Assembly: GCA_004335835.1 (NCBI GenBank)
Contig: RWJK01000976.1
Location: forward strand, 8,880-72,879
Direction: 5' to 3'
Length of the DNA: 64,000 bases
From: Scenedesmus sp. ARA3
Lineage: Eukaryota; Chlorophyta; Chlorophyceae; Sphaeropleales; Scenedesmaceae
Shown here: positions 1-12,326 of the stretch, in pieces
Position numbering within the stretch: position 1 is the first letter of the stretch
How the letters are laid out: each line of letters starts with the position of its first letter
Translations under genes and position numbers: made by a program
Notes under the pieces: generated by a model
Told to the model about the DNA's origin: nothing
The model's database searches: none
The model's input: only the letters and a program-made list of their open reading frames with translations

Positions 1-1754
1 CCTCCCTCACCCGAGTAGTTGCCCTCAAAGGGGATGCCGCTGCCGCGGTCCAGCTCCAGGATCCAGCCAGCCACGTTGTCCAGGAAGTACCTGGCAGGTG
101 ACAGGCACAGCAGCCAGGCAAGATGGGAGGGCAGCAGCCAAGGGGCCACAGCAACATGCGGGACGCATTGTCAGCAGTACTGCACAGACACAGGCCTGGA
201 GCTGCTCTGCACTGCGGCTGTGTCACCTGCGCCACCTCCGCCTGCCAGGCCCCTCCTGCACACCCTGCCATGACACCCTGCCCATGCAACTCCTGCCCAT
301 GCAACTCCTGCCCAAGCAGCAGGCCGCTTCAGCCCCACATGTCATGCGTGAGCACCAACAGGCTGCCTCAGCCACGATCACTACTGCCACGTCAGCAACC
401 CAGCAATCGCGCCGCCTCAGCCGCACCTGTCGTGTGTGACTGCCACCACTGTGCCCTTGAACTCGCCCAGGAAGCGCTCCAGCCAGCCCACACTCTCAGC
501 GTCAAGGTGGTTGGTGGGCTGAGGTGGGGGGGGGGACAGCAGGCAGCACACAGCCAGCAGCAGTGAGGGGCGCAATGATGCCTTGCCTGCAACCTGCAAC
601 TCACTGTGCTGCAACACGTCCCGTGATTGCATTTGCTGCTGTCGCCCGCATCACTGAACAACCACCTGCTGTCCAGCTTGCCCCCCTCCCCACCCTGCCC
701 CGCCAGCGCCCCACCTCGTCCAGCAGCAGGATGTCGGGCGCTGCCAGCAGCAGCCGCGCCAGAGCCACGCGGCGCCGCTCGCCACCAGACAGCACGTCAA
801 CCAGCGCGTCACCGGGCGGGCAGCTGCAGGCCAGCCAGGCGGGCAGCACGAGGCAGGCGCCAGGCTGCGGCTCAGATGTGCAAGCACAGGTGTGAGAGGC
901 GCTCATCATCAACACCCAACACCTTGTTTGCTCCTTGTTTGCTCCTGTTGTGGTGACAAGGCTCGCATCATGCAGTGCCAGCAGCTGCCGTGCAGCTGGG
1001 CCCCGCTCCGTTGCTCACCCCCGCCCTCCCCCCCCCCTCGCCCCTTCCCTCACCGCAGCGCGTCCATGGCCTGCTCCACCTGGCGCTCCACCTCCCAGCC
1101 ATTGCACGCATCCAGCGCATCCTACACAGCAGCAGCAGCAGCAGCAGCAGCACCTTGCAGCCGGCTGCAATCCTGTTGATGCACAGGCTGCTGTGCTGCT
1201 ACGTGACACGCCAGGAAAGCACCACAGGTACGCCACACAGCAGGGCATCAGCAGCTCAGAGCGCAGCCTGTGCAGTGCTGGCAGCCTGTGCAGTGCTGGC
1301 AGCCTGTGCAGTGCTGTGCGCCATGCTCTCCCCACCTGCAGCCTGTGCAGTGCTGGCACGCCATGCTCTCCCCACCTGCAGCCTGCTCATCTTGTTGGTG
1401 AGGGCGTCCAGGTCAGCGCCAGGCTCGCTCATGGCCACAGACACAGCCTCAAACTCAGCAACCATGTCCCTGGCGCAGCAAGCGCAGCAGTGGCAGCAGC
1501 AGCAGCAGTTGTTGCGCAGGAGCAGATTATGCAAAGGCAGAGGTGCACTAGCAGAGAGCAACAACTCGCCGAGTAAAAATGCTCTGCCTGTTCTGGTCAG
1601 CCGCTGCGCTGCTGGCGCCGGCTGCCAGACTGGCCTCCGCCGCGCTGCGCTCACTTGATGTGCTGCACCGCTGGTGCGATGTTCTCCGCCACTGTCGCGC
1701 CTGCATCCAGCTTGGGCTCCTGCTCAAGGTAGCCGATCCTGCAACAGCAGCGGT

Positions 1755-1788
<34 letters not shown>

Positions 1789-3614
1789 GCAGCAGCGGGT
1801 TTGTTGCAAGCGGGTGGTGGTGTCTGAAAAATTCAACACTGTAAGGAGAATAAAGCGTCAGGGACACCAGTTCTAACTCAACTGCAACAAGTACCATTTC
1901 AACAGCAGCACAGAGCCCCACCACCCCCAACCAGCCGTGCCCAGCAGCCCCGCCCACCTGATGCCGGGTGAGCGCACCACGCGGCCGTCGAAGCTGGTGT
2001 CCTCCCCCGCCAGGATGCGCATCAGGCTGGACTTGCCCGCGCCGTTGGCACCCAGCACACCAATCTTGGCGCCCTGCCGGCAGCAGCAGCAGCAGCAGGC
2101 GCAGCAGCAGCCACAGCATCGGCAGTGAGACGCTGCCGGTAAGTTGAAGAAGATGCAGTGCGAGCGTCATGCTTTGCAGCAGAGCAGTGGAATGCACAGC
2201 AAAGAGGGGCAACATGGCATCAGCCACCCTATCCCGCTCGTGTCAATTCAGGTCCGAAAACACTATGAAGAGTCACTGCCGGTGCCGGCTCACCAGGTAC
2301 ATGCCCAGGTTGATGTTGTTGAGCACCTCCTTGCCGTTGGGGGCCACCTTGCGGATCTTCTCCAGGCTCACTGGGGGGGGAGGGGGGGGCATGCAAGGGA
2401 GTCGAGCAGGGGGTGGGCGGGGTGCAGTGGGTGAGGCGGTGAGACAGCGACCTCTGGGCGACTGATCAGGCTGTCATGGACCCCTAGTGGGGTGGCTGCA
2501 GCGCTGTCCATGCTGCCAGGTGGAGGTGCCACTACCATCACTGAGAGATCCGTCTCTTTCTCTGCCTTCAACCCGTAACTGCCCACAATGCCTCTACGCG
2601 GCTTGCCACCAGCATGCTGCTGATGCTGCTGATGCTGCTGATGCTGCATCGCCCCTGCTGCCACTCACGGATGATCTTGCGTGTCTCTTGGCTGTAGGAG
2701 TTGCCATCACGCACCTGGGGGGGCGGGCACAGCACAGCATGCAGCAGGCGCACATTCTGGCACACTCTCACAGTGACAGTGAAGCTGGCAGCGGCTCATC
2801 CTGCAAGCTGCAAGCTGAGGGGCTGGTCTGTAGCAGCATGGTACAATGGATGCATGCCGGATCCAGGCTATTGGCTGTGCACATTCTTGGCTGTGCACAT
2901 TCTTGCCAGCCGCCCCTCACATGGCCAGCTGTCGCACTGCTGCTGGTACAGCCAGCCTGCCAGACTTTCAGTCACTGCTGCTGCATGCACAGGCCAGGTG
3001 CCACGCTGCGCTGCAGTTGCCAGGCGCACCTCCTTGGTGCTAGTCCTGGTGCCTGCTGGCGAGTTGTTGGCGCCGCCCTTGGCGGCTCCACCACCTCCAG
3101 CCTTGCCACCCTTCTTCTTTGCTGCTGCCACCTGCAAGGTAGCAACACAGCGAGCAGAGGGTGGCTCTGGCTTGCAGCCTTGTTGTGAGGTTGTGACGTT
3201 AGCAGCCAAGCAGGCACAATTGCAAGCTCTGCAAACGCTTGATGACAAGCAGCAAGGAGATGGGCAACACGTCACCAATAGCGCAAGAATACGCCAGATG
3301 CAGCACACAGCTCGAGCACAACATTGGCAGGATGCAGCATGCCCCACGCCTGGCTGCTGCCCCTAAGCCATGATCATAAAGACACCGCAACGTACATGTG
3401 AAGGGCGTGAGTGTGCGCCTCTGCTGCTGCTGGAGCTTGCTGCTGCTGGCACTGCCGGCACCTTGGTGGCAAGCGCCACCAGTGGCCGCTGCTGTGTGGG
3501 CTGCTGTGCGCTGCTGTGCAGCGCTGCACGAGGGGCGGCACTGCGCCTGCCCAGGGCTGGCTGCTGTTGCTGCTGCAGCAGCTGCTGCCGCTGCATCGTG
3601 GCACTGGTGTGCAT
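1..3614 (-). CDS. EttA-type ABC-F ATPase, plastid-targeted (3' part beyond window)
   Basis: ABC-F proteins are soluble twin-ATPase factors that bind the ribosomal E site; the EttA branch gates early elongation by energy state. Phase-consistent exons in transcript order: 3614-3396, 3131-3030, 2714-2669, 2370-2294, 2073-1958, 1738-1655, 1469-1376, 1121-1054, 823-715, 518-427, 90-11. They give about 362 residues ending in the middle of the protein. Residues 1-73 form an Arg/Ser/Ala/Gln-rich leader (second Met at 3596), followed by a Lys/Gly-rich linker. The first ATPase domain shows Walker [10 protein letters not shown], an EttA-like arm beginning [13 protein letters not shown], signature [16 protein letters not shown], Walker B DILLLDE, then [10 protein letters not shown] and THDRYFLDNV. 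Motif wording is closer to bacterial EttA than to cytosolic ABCF1-3. The second ATPase domain lies left of the window. Plastid location is inferred from the leader. Start 3614 versus 3596 is undecided. Confidence 0.88.
1263..1385. repeat. 18-bp tandem repeat and duplicated donor junction in an ABC-F intron
   Basis: The unit cagcctgtgcagtgctgg is repeated three times (about 1263-1316). Next comes a second copy of the stretch that spans the true exon end and GT donor at 1375-1376: ccatgctctccccacctgca occurs at 1321-1340 and again at 1361-1380. The second copy is the functional donor and the first is an intronic duplicate. Confidence 0.8.
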
Positions 3615-3807
3615 GCTGCTGCAGGTCAAACAACCCTCAGGACCAGCACCAGGCTGTTGTGTGAATCAGGTCTGATGTTGCACCCTGCAAGTCAAAGCAC
3701 GCAAGGCAAGCGCTGTTCAGACAGCAGTACTTAACACCTAGTGCAGCACAAGTGCTGTGATGACAGAATATGGCGCTTGTGCTTGTTGTCCACCCTGCTC
3801 ATGTGTG

Positions 3808-3895
<88 letters not shown>

Positions 3896-5191
3896 TGCTG
3901 CTGGCGCTGGAAGACAACGCATCCGAGCCATGCGCTTTCAAACGGTTCCGACACGAGGTTGTAACGAATACATGGGCTGCAACGATACGATCAAAGATAC
4001 ATGCCTTGTGTGACCGCTGACTGGGTGTTTCTGCTGTTGCTGTGCTTTCTGCAATGGTGCGTCGTGGTGTACAAAGGTAGCATAACACGACGGGTTGCAT
4101 GCAAGAGGAGAGAACAATTTGGCGTGCGTTGCTGCTTCAATGCGTGTCGTGCAGCCGGAATAACAGAGGTACAGCCACAGCTCGGGAAGGTTCTTGGTAA
4201 GGGGCAAGGGTTGTGGCCCAGACGTCAAACAGGGAGGAGGTTGGGAGAATATCGCAGTAGTGATCGATTACAGTAGTTGGAGGCATCAAGGTGTTGTATG
4301 GTCGCCTGCACAGCCAGCCTGCTTGCCATGGAGTACTGCTGAGCTGAGCTGCACTGTGCTGCAGCAGTGAAGCGACTGGGCAGCACTGAACAGAATCCAG
4401 CACATAAACACCTAGAATACAGTTTATGTATTCAGCCTCATCAAGCAAGATCACAGCAGCATGCTGTACTGCGCCACGGCCCAAGAGAACAAACATTGGC
4501 ACAGCACCATTTGGCTTGAAGTCAACACCAAGGAGCCTTCTATTCAACAGCAGGCCAAGCGAGCGTTTCAGCTCAGCGCCATAGAGCAGTTGATCTTCTC
4601 GTTCACACCTCAGTCTCTGCGTATGTACAGTCAACGCCTGCAGCTGGCGCGCTTGACACTACACCCACCACAGCACTTGCACACACCCGCTGCTGCTGCG
4701 GTGGCCTTGCACCCCAAACACACGCAGCAGGGGCGGCCTGCGCAGCTGCAGCAGAGGCTGTGAGGCAAACAATGGGCACCTGCTGGGCAGACGTAACGCA
4801 CACTGCCCAGAGGTGAAGACTGGCGTGCTGCCTGTGCCATGGCCACAGCACCATCCAAACATCAACAACCAGCTGCTGCTGACCGATGCCTGCCTAGCAC
4901 GCATCGCAAGGAGCTGGCCTTTGCGGCACTGCTTCATCGCCCTCGTCAACATGTCGCTGCGTAGCTGCACATCATACATCGCCTGACATTGACCATCAAA
5001 CCCTGACACACAGCCAGGCTGAAGTGCAGTGCATGCCGGGATCAAAGGCACGCACCGTGTCCGAGCAAGTGCAGCATCGCATCTCGTTAGCCGCTGCTGT
5101 TGCCGCGAGTCAGCTCGCAGCAAACCCATCACCTCACCAAACCATACGCTAGCATTCCCGCGGCATATTCCACTGCAGCATCGTCTGCTGC
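3615..5191. other. Intergenic, 5' of ABC-F and 3' of ASS; no supported gene
   Basis: The region holds the ABC-F promoter, which I could not resolve to motifs, and the ASS 3' flank. A long CTG run lies inside it. Minus-strand frame 4137-4634 is open for 165 codons, but it contains no domain I recognise and has no clear ATG or splice context, so it is not called as a gene. Confidence 0.6.
3811..3893 (+). repeat. Uninterrupted (CTG)27 microsatellite
   Basis: About 27 perfect CTG units (CAG on the other strand), the longest pure triplet run in the window. It lies about 200 bp upstream of the ABC-F start codon, so on the ABC-F sense strand it reads (CAG)n in the promoter or 5' UTR. Confidence 0.97.
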
Positions 5192-8100
5192 TCACAGCAT
5201 CTTGTGCCTGTTGACGCCCAGCGTGCGCAGGCGCAGCGCCTGCAGCTTGATGAAGCCTCCCGCGTCAGCCTGGTTGTAGAGCCCCTTGTCGTCCTCAAAG
5301 GAGGCGATCACAGGGTCGTACAGGCTGAAGGGGCTCTTGCGGCCCACCACAGTGGTATTGCCCTGCAGCAGTGCATGGCACGGCGGGCAGGCGGCAAGGA
5401 GGGTGAAGCCGGTGCTGACGCGGCCAGAGGTGGTACAGCAGCAGCTGCTGCAGCCTGCAAATGCCGCGTGGGATGGCGGCCGGGTGTAGCAGACATAATC
5501 TGGAAAGTGCACCAGCATCTGACACCATCGCACGACCAGCAAGGCATGCTGATCAACTGGCAAGCAACCACAACAGCCGGGGCTGCCCCACAGCTGCATC
5601 ACACCAACCAAAGCTGCACACAGCCTGTGCAACACTGCACCCCCGTCCCGCCCTGCGCTGCGCTGCTGTCGCACAGCCCTCCCCGCTGCGTTGCGCACCT
5701 TGTAGAGCTTGAGGCGCACTGTGCCCGTGACGAACTCCTGCGTCTTGTCCACCATCGCCTGCAGCGCCTCACGCTCCGGGCTGAACCAGAAGCCGTTGTA
5801 CACCAGCTCAGCGTACTTGGGCATCAGGTCGTCCTGTGGTGCAGGCAGGGGACAGCAGGGGCAGCAGGCAGGCACCATGGTTCAACACACGATGCCTAGC
5901 AGTGGATGGGTGCTCTGCGCTACATCATGTCATCCTGCAAGCGGCAGCACAGGGCAGGAACGCAGCAGATGCAGCAGAGTAGTCACATGAGTGCAGGAGG
6001 GGCCAGGCACAGCTGTCACTGTGTGACGCCTGACTACAAGCATTGCCACGGCTGCCAGCACCAGCTCCCCGCCTCCCACCTTGAGGTGTGCCTCGCCCCT
6101 GTCCAGTGTGATGCTCTCCATGGCGCGGCGCGCAGTCAGCAGGATGGTGCCGCCCGGGGTCTCATACACGCCACGCGACTTCATGCCTGGGGGGAGGAAG
6201 AGGCGGGTGCAGCGCAGATGCGGCAATAGGGTGCGGTGAGGAGTAGCGTTGGGCTGCAAATGTGGCGGCAGCGAGGCCTGTGTGCCACAAGATGCGTGAG
6301 AGCGCTGCATGCGAGCAGCCGGATGGAGCACTGGCACAGCAACACAGTGCCACCAAACCTGACGCGCAGCTACCTCACAGAGTGTGGCCGGCACATGCAA
6401 GAAGCGTGCTCCTGCCACCACCTCACAGAGTGTGGCCGGCACATGCAAGAAGCGTGCTCCTGCCACCACTGCTGCTGCTGCCGTTCCTTGCTGCTGCTGC
6501 TGCTGCCTCACCCACGAATCTGCTCTCCACGATGTCGATGCGCCCGATGCCGTTGTCGCCCGCCACCTTGTTCAGCGCGGTCAGCATGGCTGCGGGGCTC
6601 AGCGCGGCGCCATCAAGGGTCACTGGGTCACCCTTCTCAAAGCCGATCTCAATGTAGGTGGCCTTGTCGGGGGCCTGCAGCGCGCCATCCACGTGAGGTG
6701 CAATGAGAACACAGACAGCTTGTGGTGAGCTGATAGAGGCTGAGTGAAGGCAGCGATGCTTGGCACGTAAGGCCCGCTGCATGGTGTGAGCGCTGCTGTG
6801 CAGCCCTTGGCTTTCAACCCGCAGTCAGTCAAGTATGAGAGCTTGCCACTTGCAGTGCTGACTCTTCAGCTCTCAGTCAGTCAAAGAATGCAACCCTCGC
6901 GCTGCCCATGCAAGCAGTGCAACCAGGTCAGCAACTCGGTGCCGCTCACGTCCTCTGGCGACACGCTGCGCGTGAACATGGACTCGTCGGGCTCCGCCCA
7001 CGGGTCCTCCAGCGCGTTGCCCTCGTAGCTGATGTGCAGCAGGTTGGCGTCCATGCTGAAGGGAGGCTCGCCGCGCTTGGTGCTGGGCACCGGGATGCCT
7101 GCCTCCTCTGGGAGGATTGGGGCGGGGGGGAGGCAGAGGGGGAGGTGGCAGCAGCAGGGACAGCGCAGGGTCAGGGTTCCAACTCGTGTGTTGTCTACGG
7201 AAGCAACGATGGAAACTGCCTTGGTTGAAGGCTGCAAACTTGTGACACAGCAGGAGGCCAGGGTGCACGTTGCGCAGGCGCACAGGCGATCACCAACCAA
7301 TGGCGCACAGCAGCTGAAACTCCACAGCAGCTGAAACTCCACAGCAGCTGAAACTCCACAGCTGCATCGCGTAGTCGACCACTCCACGCTCTCCAACCGT
7401 GCTCTGCTGCCCAGCCACCCTGCGTCCCGCGCCCACCTGCATACGCGATGAGCTTGGTCCTGCTGTTGAGGTCCCACTCCCTCCATGGCGCGATGACCTT
7501 AATGTCGGGCTTCAGGCTGTAGTAGCCCACCTCAAAGCGCACCTGGGGGGGGGGAGGCACATGGCAGGTGGGGTGGAGGGAAGCAGGTGAACAATCAATG
7601 TGTCAGCTACCAGGCAACAACTGCAGGGCAATGCTGGGCCATCCATAGCGACAAATGGACAGTGCATCAAGGGCATCGTGTCAGCCAGCATGCGCATGAG
7701 CACAGTGCTGCAATGTTGGGCGTCCGGAGGTCAGACACAGCAGAAGGCAGCAGCGTGGCGGCTGTTGCAAGCCTGGCAGGGCCCATGCCAGTGGCTGACC
7801 GCGGGCACCTGGGGGACACCAGGCCTGCTGCTGCTGCTGCTGCTGCTCTGAGGTGCGCAGCCAAGCAGTGATGCAAGCTTGGTACACCGTATGCACAAGG
7901 AGCACACCAACAGGGCAGGTCATTCCAGCTGCTGCGCACCTGGTCGTTGCCCTTGCCTGTGGCGCCGTGGCACACTGCGTCAGCGCCGACCTCCTTGGCG
8001 ATCTCAATCTGGCGCTTGGCGATCAGCGGCCTGCAGCAGCAGCACAGTAGGCAGGCGGCACCCATTACTTGCAGAGCAGACAAGCCAGGGCCGCAGCACA

Positions 8101-8441
8101 GCAGGGTGCGGCCACCGCAGCGGCATGCATCAGCTGCTCCTCAACATGCATCAGCTGCTCCTCACAGCCCGCTACATAGCGGCTGGTGTTGCCGCCAACC
8201 CGCACATGCACTGCATTGTGCTGCAGCAGCCGCGGCCAGCCGCACCTGGCGATGGATGTGCCCAGCAGGTATGTGCCCTCGTACAGCGCGTTGGCGCGGA
8301 ACATGGGGAACACATAGTCGCGCACAAACTCCTCGCGCAGGTCGTCGATGAAGATCTGCTTCACGCCCATCTGCTCGGCCTTGGCGCGTGCAGGCTCCAG
8401 CTCCTCACCCTGAGCCAGGCAGCAGCAGCAGCAGCAGCGGG

Positions 8442-8473
<32 letters not shown>

Positions 8474-8956
8474 AGCACGATGGTGGGAGGACGCTCTGCA
8501 CATTTGGCCGCATGTGTTGGGGCTGCATGCCGCAGACACATGGGTGCTACATGCCAGTGCTACATACATGTGGGTGCTCATGTGTTGCGCTGCGCTGCCA
8601 CAGGCAGCTGAAGAGGGAGGGGCATGCGCTGCTGTACGTGAAGGCTGCAGGTGCTGCAGCAGCAGGCCCGAACAGCCTCTAGCCACCAGCAGCACCTTGC
8701 CCTGGTGCTGAGCGAGCTGGGCAAGTGGCGTACGGGCGGTGCTTTATTGGTGGTGTGGCATACTGTGTGACAATGCTGGGCGCAGCTGCTGGCAGACAGG
8801 CTGCTGCTGCTGAGCTGAGTGCAGCAGCTGCATGCCGCTGACGTGCCACGCAGCGCGGCCACATGGTCGCACGCATCTGCGGAAGCATGCTTGTTCTGCT
8901 CAAGGATGCTTTGTCTGTAAATGCTTACCCTGCTGATGCTGTTGCTTTTGGTGATG

Positions 8957-8990
<34 letters not shown>

Positions 8991-9524
8991 AAAGGGTGTG
9001 CTCACGGCCAGTACTGCTGCTGCTGCTGGCCTCACCTGGCCCAGGTCTGCTGTGAAGGTGACCACCTCGCAGCCGTAGGTGTCCTGCAGCCACTTGAGGA
9101 TCACAGAGGTGTCCAGGCCGCCCGAGTAGGCCAGCACCACCTTCTTGACCTTGCTGGAGGCCACGGCCTTCACGGCCGGGGCACGAGCAACACGGGCAAC
9201 CCTGGCATTGCTACGCCTGGCAGCAACCTGGGAGCCTGAGAAAGTGGACTGACGCCCTGCAAGTGAGCAACAGCAGCGTATACAACAGTAAAATGTGGGA
9301 GTTTCAGTTCAACGGGAGCAGCTGACAATGTGTCGCCTGCACGAGGCGCAAGGGACTGCTGCGGACACGTTTTTTCTACTGCGCAATTCCACCACCCAGC
9401 CGCCTGCAAGTATTCTAGCACAGCATAAAGCACGCTTTAGAAGCCTTACAACTGCCTGGAAGGGTTTCTGCACCAGATCACGGGGGTGCAGCAACCCTAG
9501 CTGTCGCCCACCTGCCAGCGCCAT
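5192..9524 (-). CDS. ASS: Argininosuccinate synthase, plastid
   Basis: Joins citrulline and aspartate using ATP to form argininosuccinate, the penultimate step of arginine synthesis, normally in the chloroplast of plants and algae. Ten exons join in phase to 442 residues: 9524-9512, 9256-9036, 8409-8246, 8030-7940, 7542-7437, 7107-6950, 6674-6512, 6186-6080, 5833-5699, 5362-5192. The first coding exon is only 13 nt (MALA plus one base); splicing it to exon 2 gives a typical Ser/Ala/Arg leader before the ATP pyrophosphatase loop SGGLDTS at residues 49-55. Other family blocks are [44 protein letters not shown] and [11 protein letters not shown]. Mature length matches the usual 400-410 residues and no catalytic block is missing. 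Two introns carry (CAG)n just after the donor. Confidence 0.95.
6373..6468. repeat. 48-bp unit duplicated in tandem in an ASS intron
   Basis: Two identical 48-nt copies lie head to tail, 6373-6420 and 6421-6468, each beginning cctcacagagtgtggccggc. They sit in the intron between the seventh and eighth ASS exons. Perfect identity implies a recent duplication. Confidence 0.95.
7306..7356. repeat. 17-bp unit x3 in an ASS intron
   Basis: cacagcagctgaaactc is repeated three times without change, followed by a partial fourth copy. It lies in the intron between the fifth and sixth ASS exons. Confidence 0.95.
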
Positions 9525-10420
9525 TTCTACTGTTGATCAGGTGCTTGTGGTACAACTGTAAGCTGGCCAGCAAGCACAAGTGTGGCTTCGAGCAGTGATC
9601 GCGCTGCTCTAAGCAAGCACGCTTGACAGGGTGCACGTGGTGACACGTTACTCCGCCAGCTTAGCCTGTGAATGCGCCTACTAGAAACCAGAGTTCAATG
9701 AGCAACGATTAAAACTGGTTGTGCTATTTGGTTTCAGCAGTGTCGGGGGTCACTGCCTGACCTGCCGGGTGCGGCAGTGTGACTGGCACCAACCAAGCTG
9801 CCTATCTCGTTGGATATCTCCAGTTGCTACCACCAGAACATCATGTTCGAGATTTAAACATGTGAACACAGACAATGCTCTGATGACAGCGCAGCTGTCA
9901 ATTTATCAAGCATGTGCCAACATGGTGCAGTGCAAGCACCAGCTGCAGCTGTTGCTAGGATGTGGAGCTGCCGACAGTGAGCATATCGGCCACATGCCAT
10001 TGCACTTGACTGCTTTCTCAATCGACAAAACTGCGTTGGGATGTGGCTGCACACGGCTCAATTGAAAGTCTTGCAGGCGTGGATCCGCTTCTGCACGGTG
10101 GGGACCAAGGGACCCAGGCTGTCCGTGCTTCCACGTGTTTAAAATGTTAGATGTAAGGTGTTTTGTGCCCACATGTCACAGGCAATGCGTCTATGATGCA
10201 GGTCACTCGTGCAATTCAAATAGGAACGGTCACTTGATGTCAGTAGTGGGGTTCCCCTCAAGCAATCCATACTATAGCTTGAAGTTGACATACTTGCTAG
10301 AAGTAGACTCTCCATCTCCGGATCAGGCGCATCACACCGTCCCGTGCTGCGTCAGTCGTTGACGAGCAAAAGCTTGCTCAGCTTGCTGTGCGAAAGTTAG
10401 GCTCATTTCGTCTGCAGAAC
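9525..10420. other. Divergent intergenic region between ASS and the 154-residue gene
   Basis: This 896-bp stretch separates two genes transcribed away from each other and should contain both promoters. I see no clear TATA box, tRNA or conserved ORF; short open frames here have no domain features and no splice context. Confidence 0.6.
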
Positions 10421-12326
10421 ATGCTCAGTGCTTTGCGACCAGGAGCGGTGGCCTTGGCGCGCCCTGCTCGGTGCGTGCCTGATGTATCACTGCTGCTGCT
10501 GCTGCTGCTGCTGCTGCTTGCTGTTGCACCATTGGCTTTCCGTGCCCAGCTTGTGGACTTCAATGCACTGCTGCAACCCAGCAAATTAACATTTAGTAAA
10601 CCGTTTTGATGATGTCGGCTGTGCCAGCGCTGAGCTGCTGCCTCTGCTGCTTGGTCACACAACGCAGGCACGCAGCAGTGCGATGCTGCACCACAGCAGC
10701 TGAGCATAAGCTGAACATAGCAAAGGCTGTCGACAAAGCACATGAAGGCAAGACTTTCAAGTAGGTTCTGACGTGTGTTGACCATGGTACGCAGCCGTGT
10801 TGCTGTCTGCACACCACAGCACACTAGCAGCTATAGTTATTTGCAGGCCAATCCTGCTTGGCTCTTGCCAGCGGCAGCACTCAGCAGCAGCAACTCACAC
10901 ACGTCACAGCGCTGTCAACGTCAGCAGTTGTGACAGTGTGCTTCCCAACGCACCAGTATTGCACTCCTTGATCGTTACCACGCAAAACGTATGCTTGCCG
11001 CTGCTGCTGCTGCTGCTGCTGCCATTGCAGGGAGGTTGTCAAGCTGCCGCCAGGTGCCCTGCAGGGCCTCAAAGAGGGCAAGGCTGATGACATGCTGGCA
11101 GGTGCGGCAGCAGCAGCGTCAGCGCCAGCGGCAACAGCAGCACGAGCAGCAGCAACGCGGTGCCATGTGTTGAGCCCCAGCAACAGCAGACGGTATCAGG
11201 TGCAGCAGCTGGCTATGCAGGAGCCGGAGCTTGGGGCGCAGACGCTGCCGCTGACACGCCTTGTACCAAAGCAGTTGCTGTGCCTGTCACGGTTGTGACC
11301 CGCGTGTTTGTCTGTCCTTCAGTGCATCACAGTGGCAGCTAGGGCACCTCGGGCTGGGCCGTAGTCTCACGTCTGACGTCTACGCACATGGCTGCTGCTG
11401 CTTGCTGCTGCTGCTGCAGCGTTCAAGATCAAGAGCATCAGGGACCTGGCCAAGTGGAAGCACTACCGTGCAGCGAGGGCCATCGCTGTGCTGGCCAAGA
11501 CAGAGGTGCGTCGCGGCACCCAGCGGGTGCAGCTGCTGCATCATAACCATACGCATGCAGCCAGGACAGAGGAGCTCGCCTGGCGCATGGCATATTCTAG
11601 CGTGACAGGCTACAAGCTACCAGCTGACGCATCCGCGTCTGATTGCGGCTTAGGTGATAAATCTGTCGCCAGCACACCGCCACCATTGTCCCTGTTGCGA
11701 TTTCATCATCACACAGCATCGTGCTGCGGCTCGCAGGTTGCTGACGCGCGCCCCGCCGGGTCGCTGCTGAACGTCAACGGGCTGGTGGACCAGGCCTACG
11801 AGGCTGCGACGCTCAACGAGCTGCTGGCAGCGCCACCCTCAGCGCTGCAGGGCCTGGCGCCATGGTGGGTGCAGGGCTGCAGCTGGTTTCAAGAATGACG
11901 ATGTAGCCTTGAGGCTGCGGCACAGCAGATCCTCAGCAGCATGCCTGCTTGTTGTCTGTGCCTGCGCTGCCGGTTCTGTGTCCTGTGCGGCCTCCGCGGC
12001 TGTTTCAGGCTGACCAGTCAGCACTGACCTGCGATGCGCAGGCCCTCTGCGGTTGACAGCCTGCCCTGCGTGTGCTGCATGGGCTCAGCTGGCAACTGTA
12101 GTATTCTTGCGCTGCGTGCATGCCTGTCGTGTCTGAGGTTACCTCTGCTGTTGGCCATGTGCCCTGCCTGTCCCGCCTGTGCTGCGCGGCCTGCAGGACT
12201 GACGGCGCACTAGCCAAGCTGAAGATCAAGAGCGTGGGTGACCTGGCCAAGTGGAAGTACGCCAGCTGGGCTGATGCACTCGTCACACTGGCCGAGTATG
12301 AGCGCGAGGACATGAGCTCGCGCTGA
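10421..12326 (+). CDS. Small protein with tandemly duplicated domain, function unknown
   Basis: Five exons, 10421-10470, 11031-11101, 11420-11505, 11737-11864 and 12197-12326, join exactly in phase to 154 residues. The N-terminus (MLSALRPGAVALARPAR) has Arg, Ala and Leu but no acidic residue, typical of a mitochondrial or plastid presequence. The rest is two copies of one domain. Copy 1 has PPGALQGLKEGKADDMLA followed by FKIKSIRDLAKWK. Copy 2 has PPSALQGLAPWTDGALA followed by LKIKSVGDLAKWK. The two are separated by a linker with ARPAGSLLNVNGLVD. The short helix-turn-helix pattern with I-K-[ST]-[IV]-x-D-L-A resembles helix-hairpin-helix-like modules, but I do not recognise the family. The ATG at 10421 was chosen because the upstream frame opens only with GTG and the presequence starts here. 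Confidence 0.75.

Noticed and set aside
4137..4634. 165-codon open frame on the minus strand
   Set aside because: No ATG at a sensible place, no domain, no splice partners, and the opposite strand is equally open.
1..9524. Operon-like grouping of same-strand genes
   Set aside because: These are intron-rich eukaryotic genes with kilobase spacing and separate leaders; nothing indicates polycistronic transcription.
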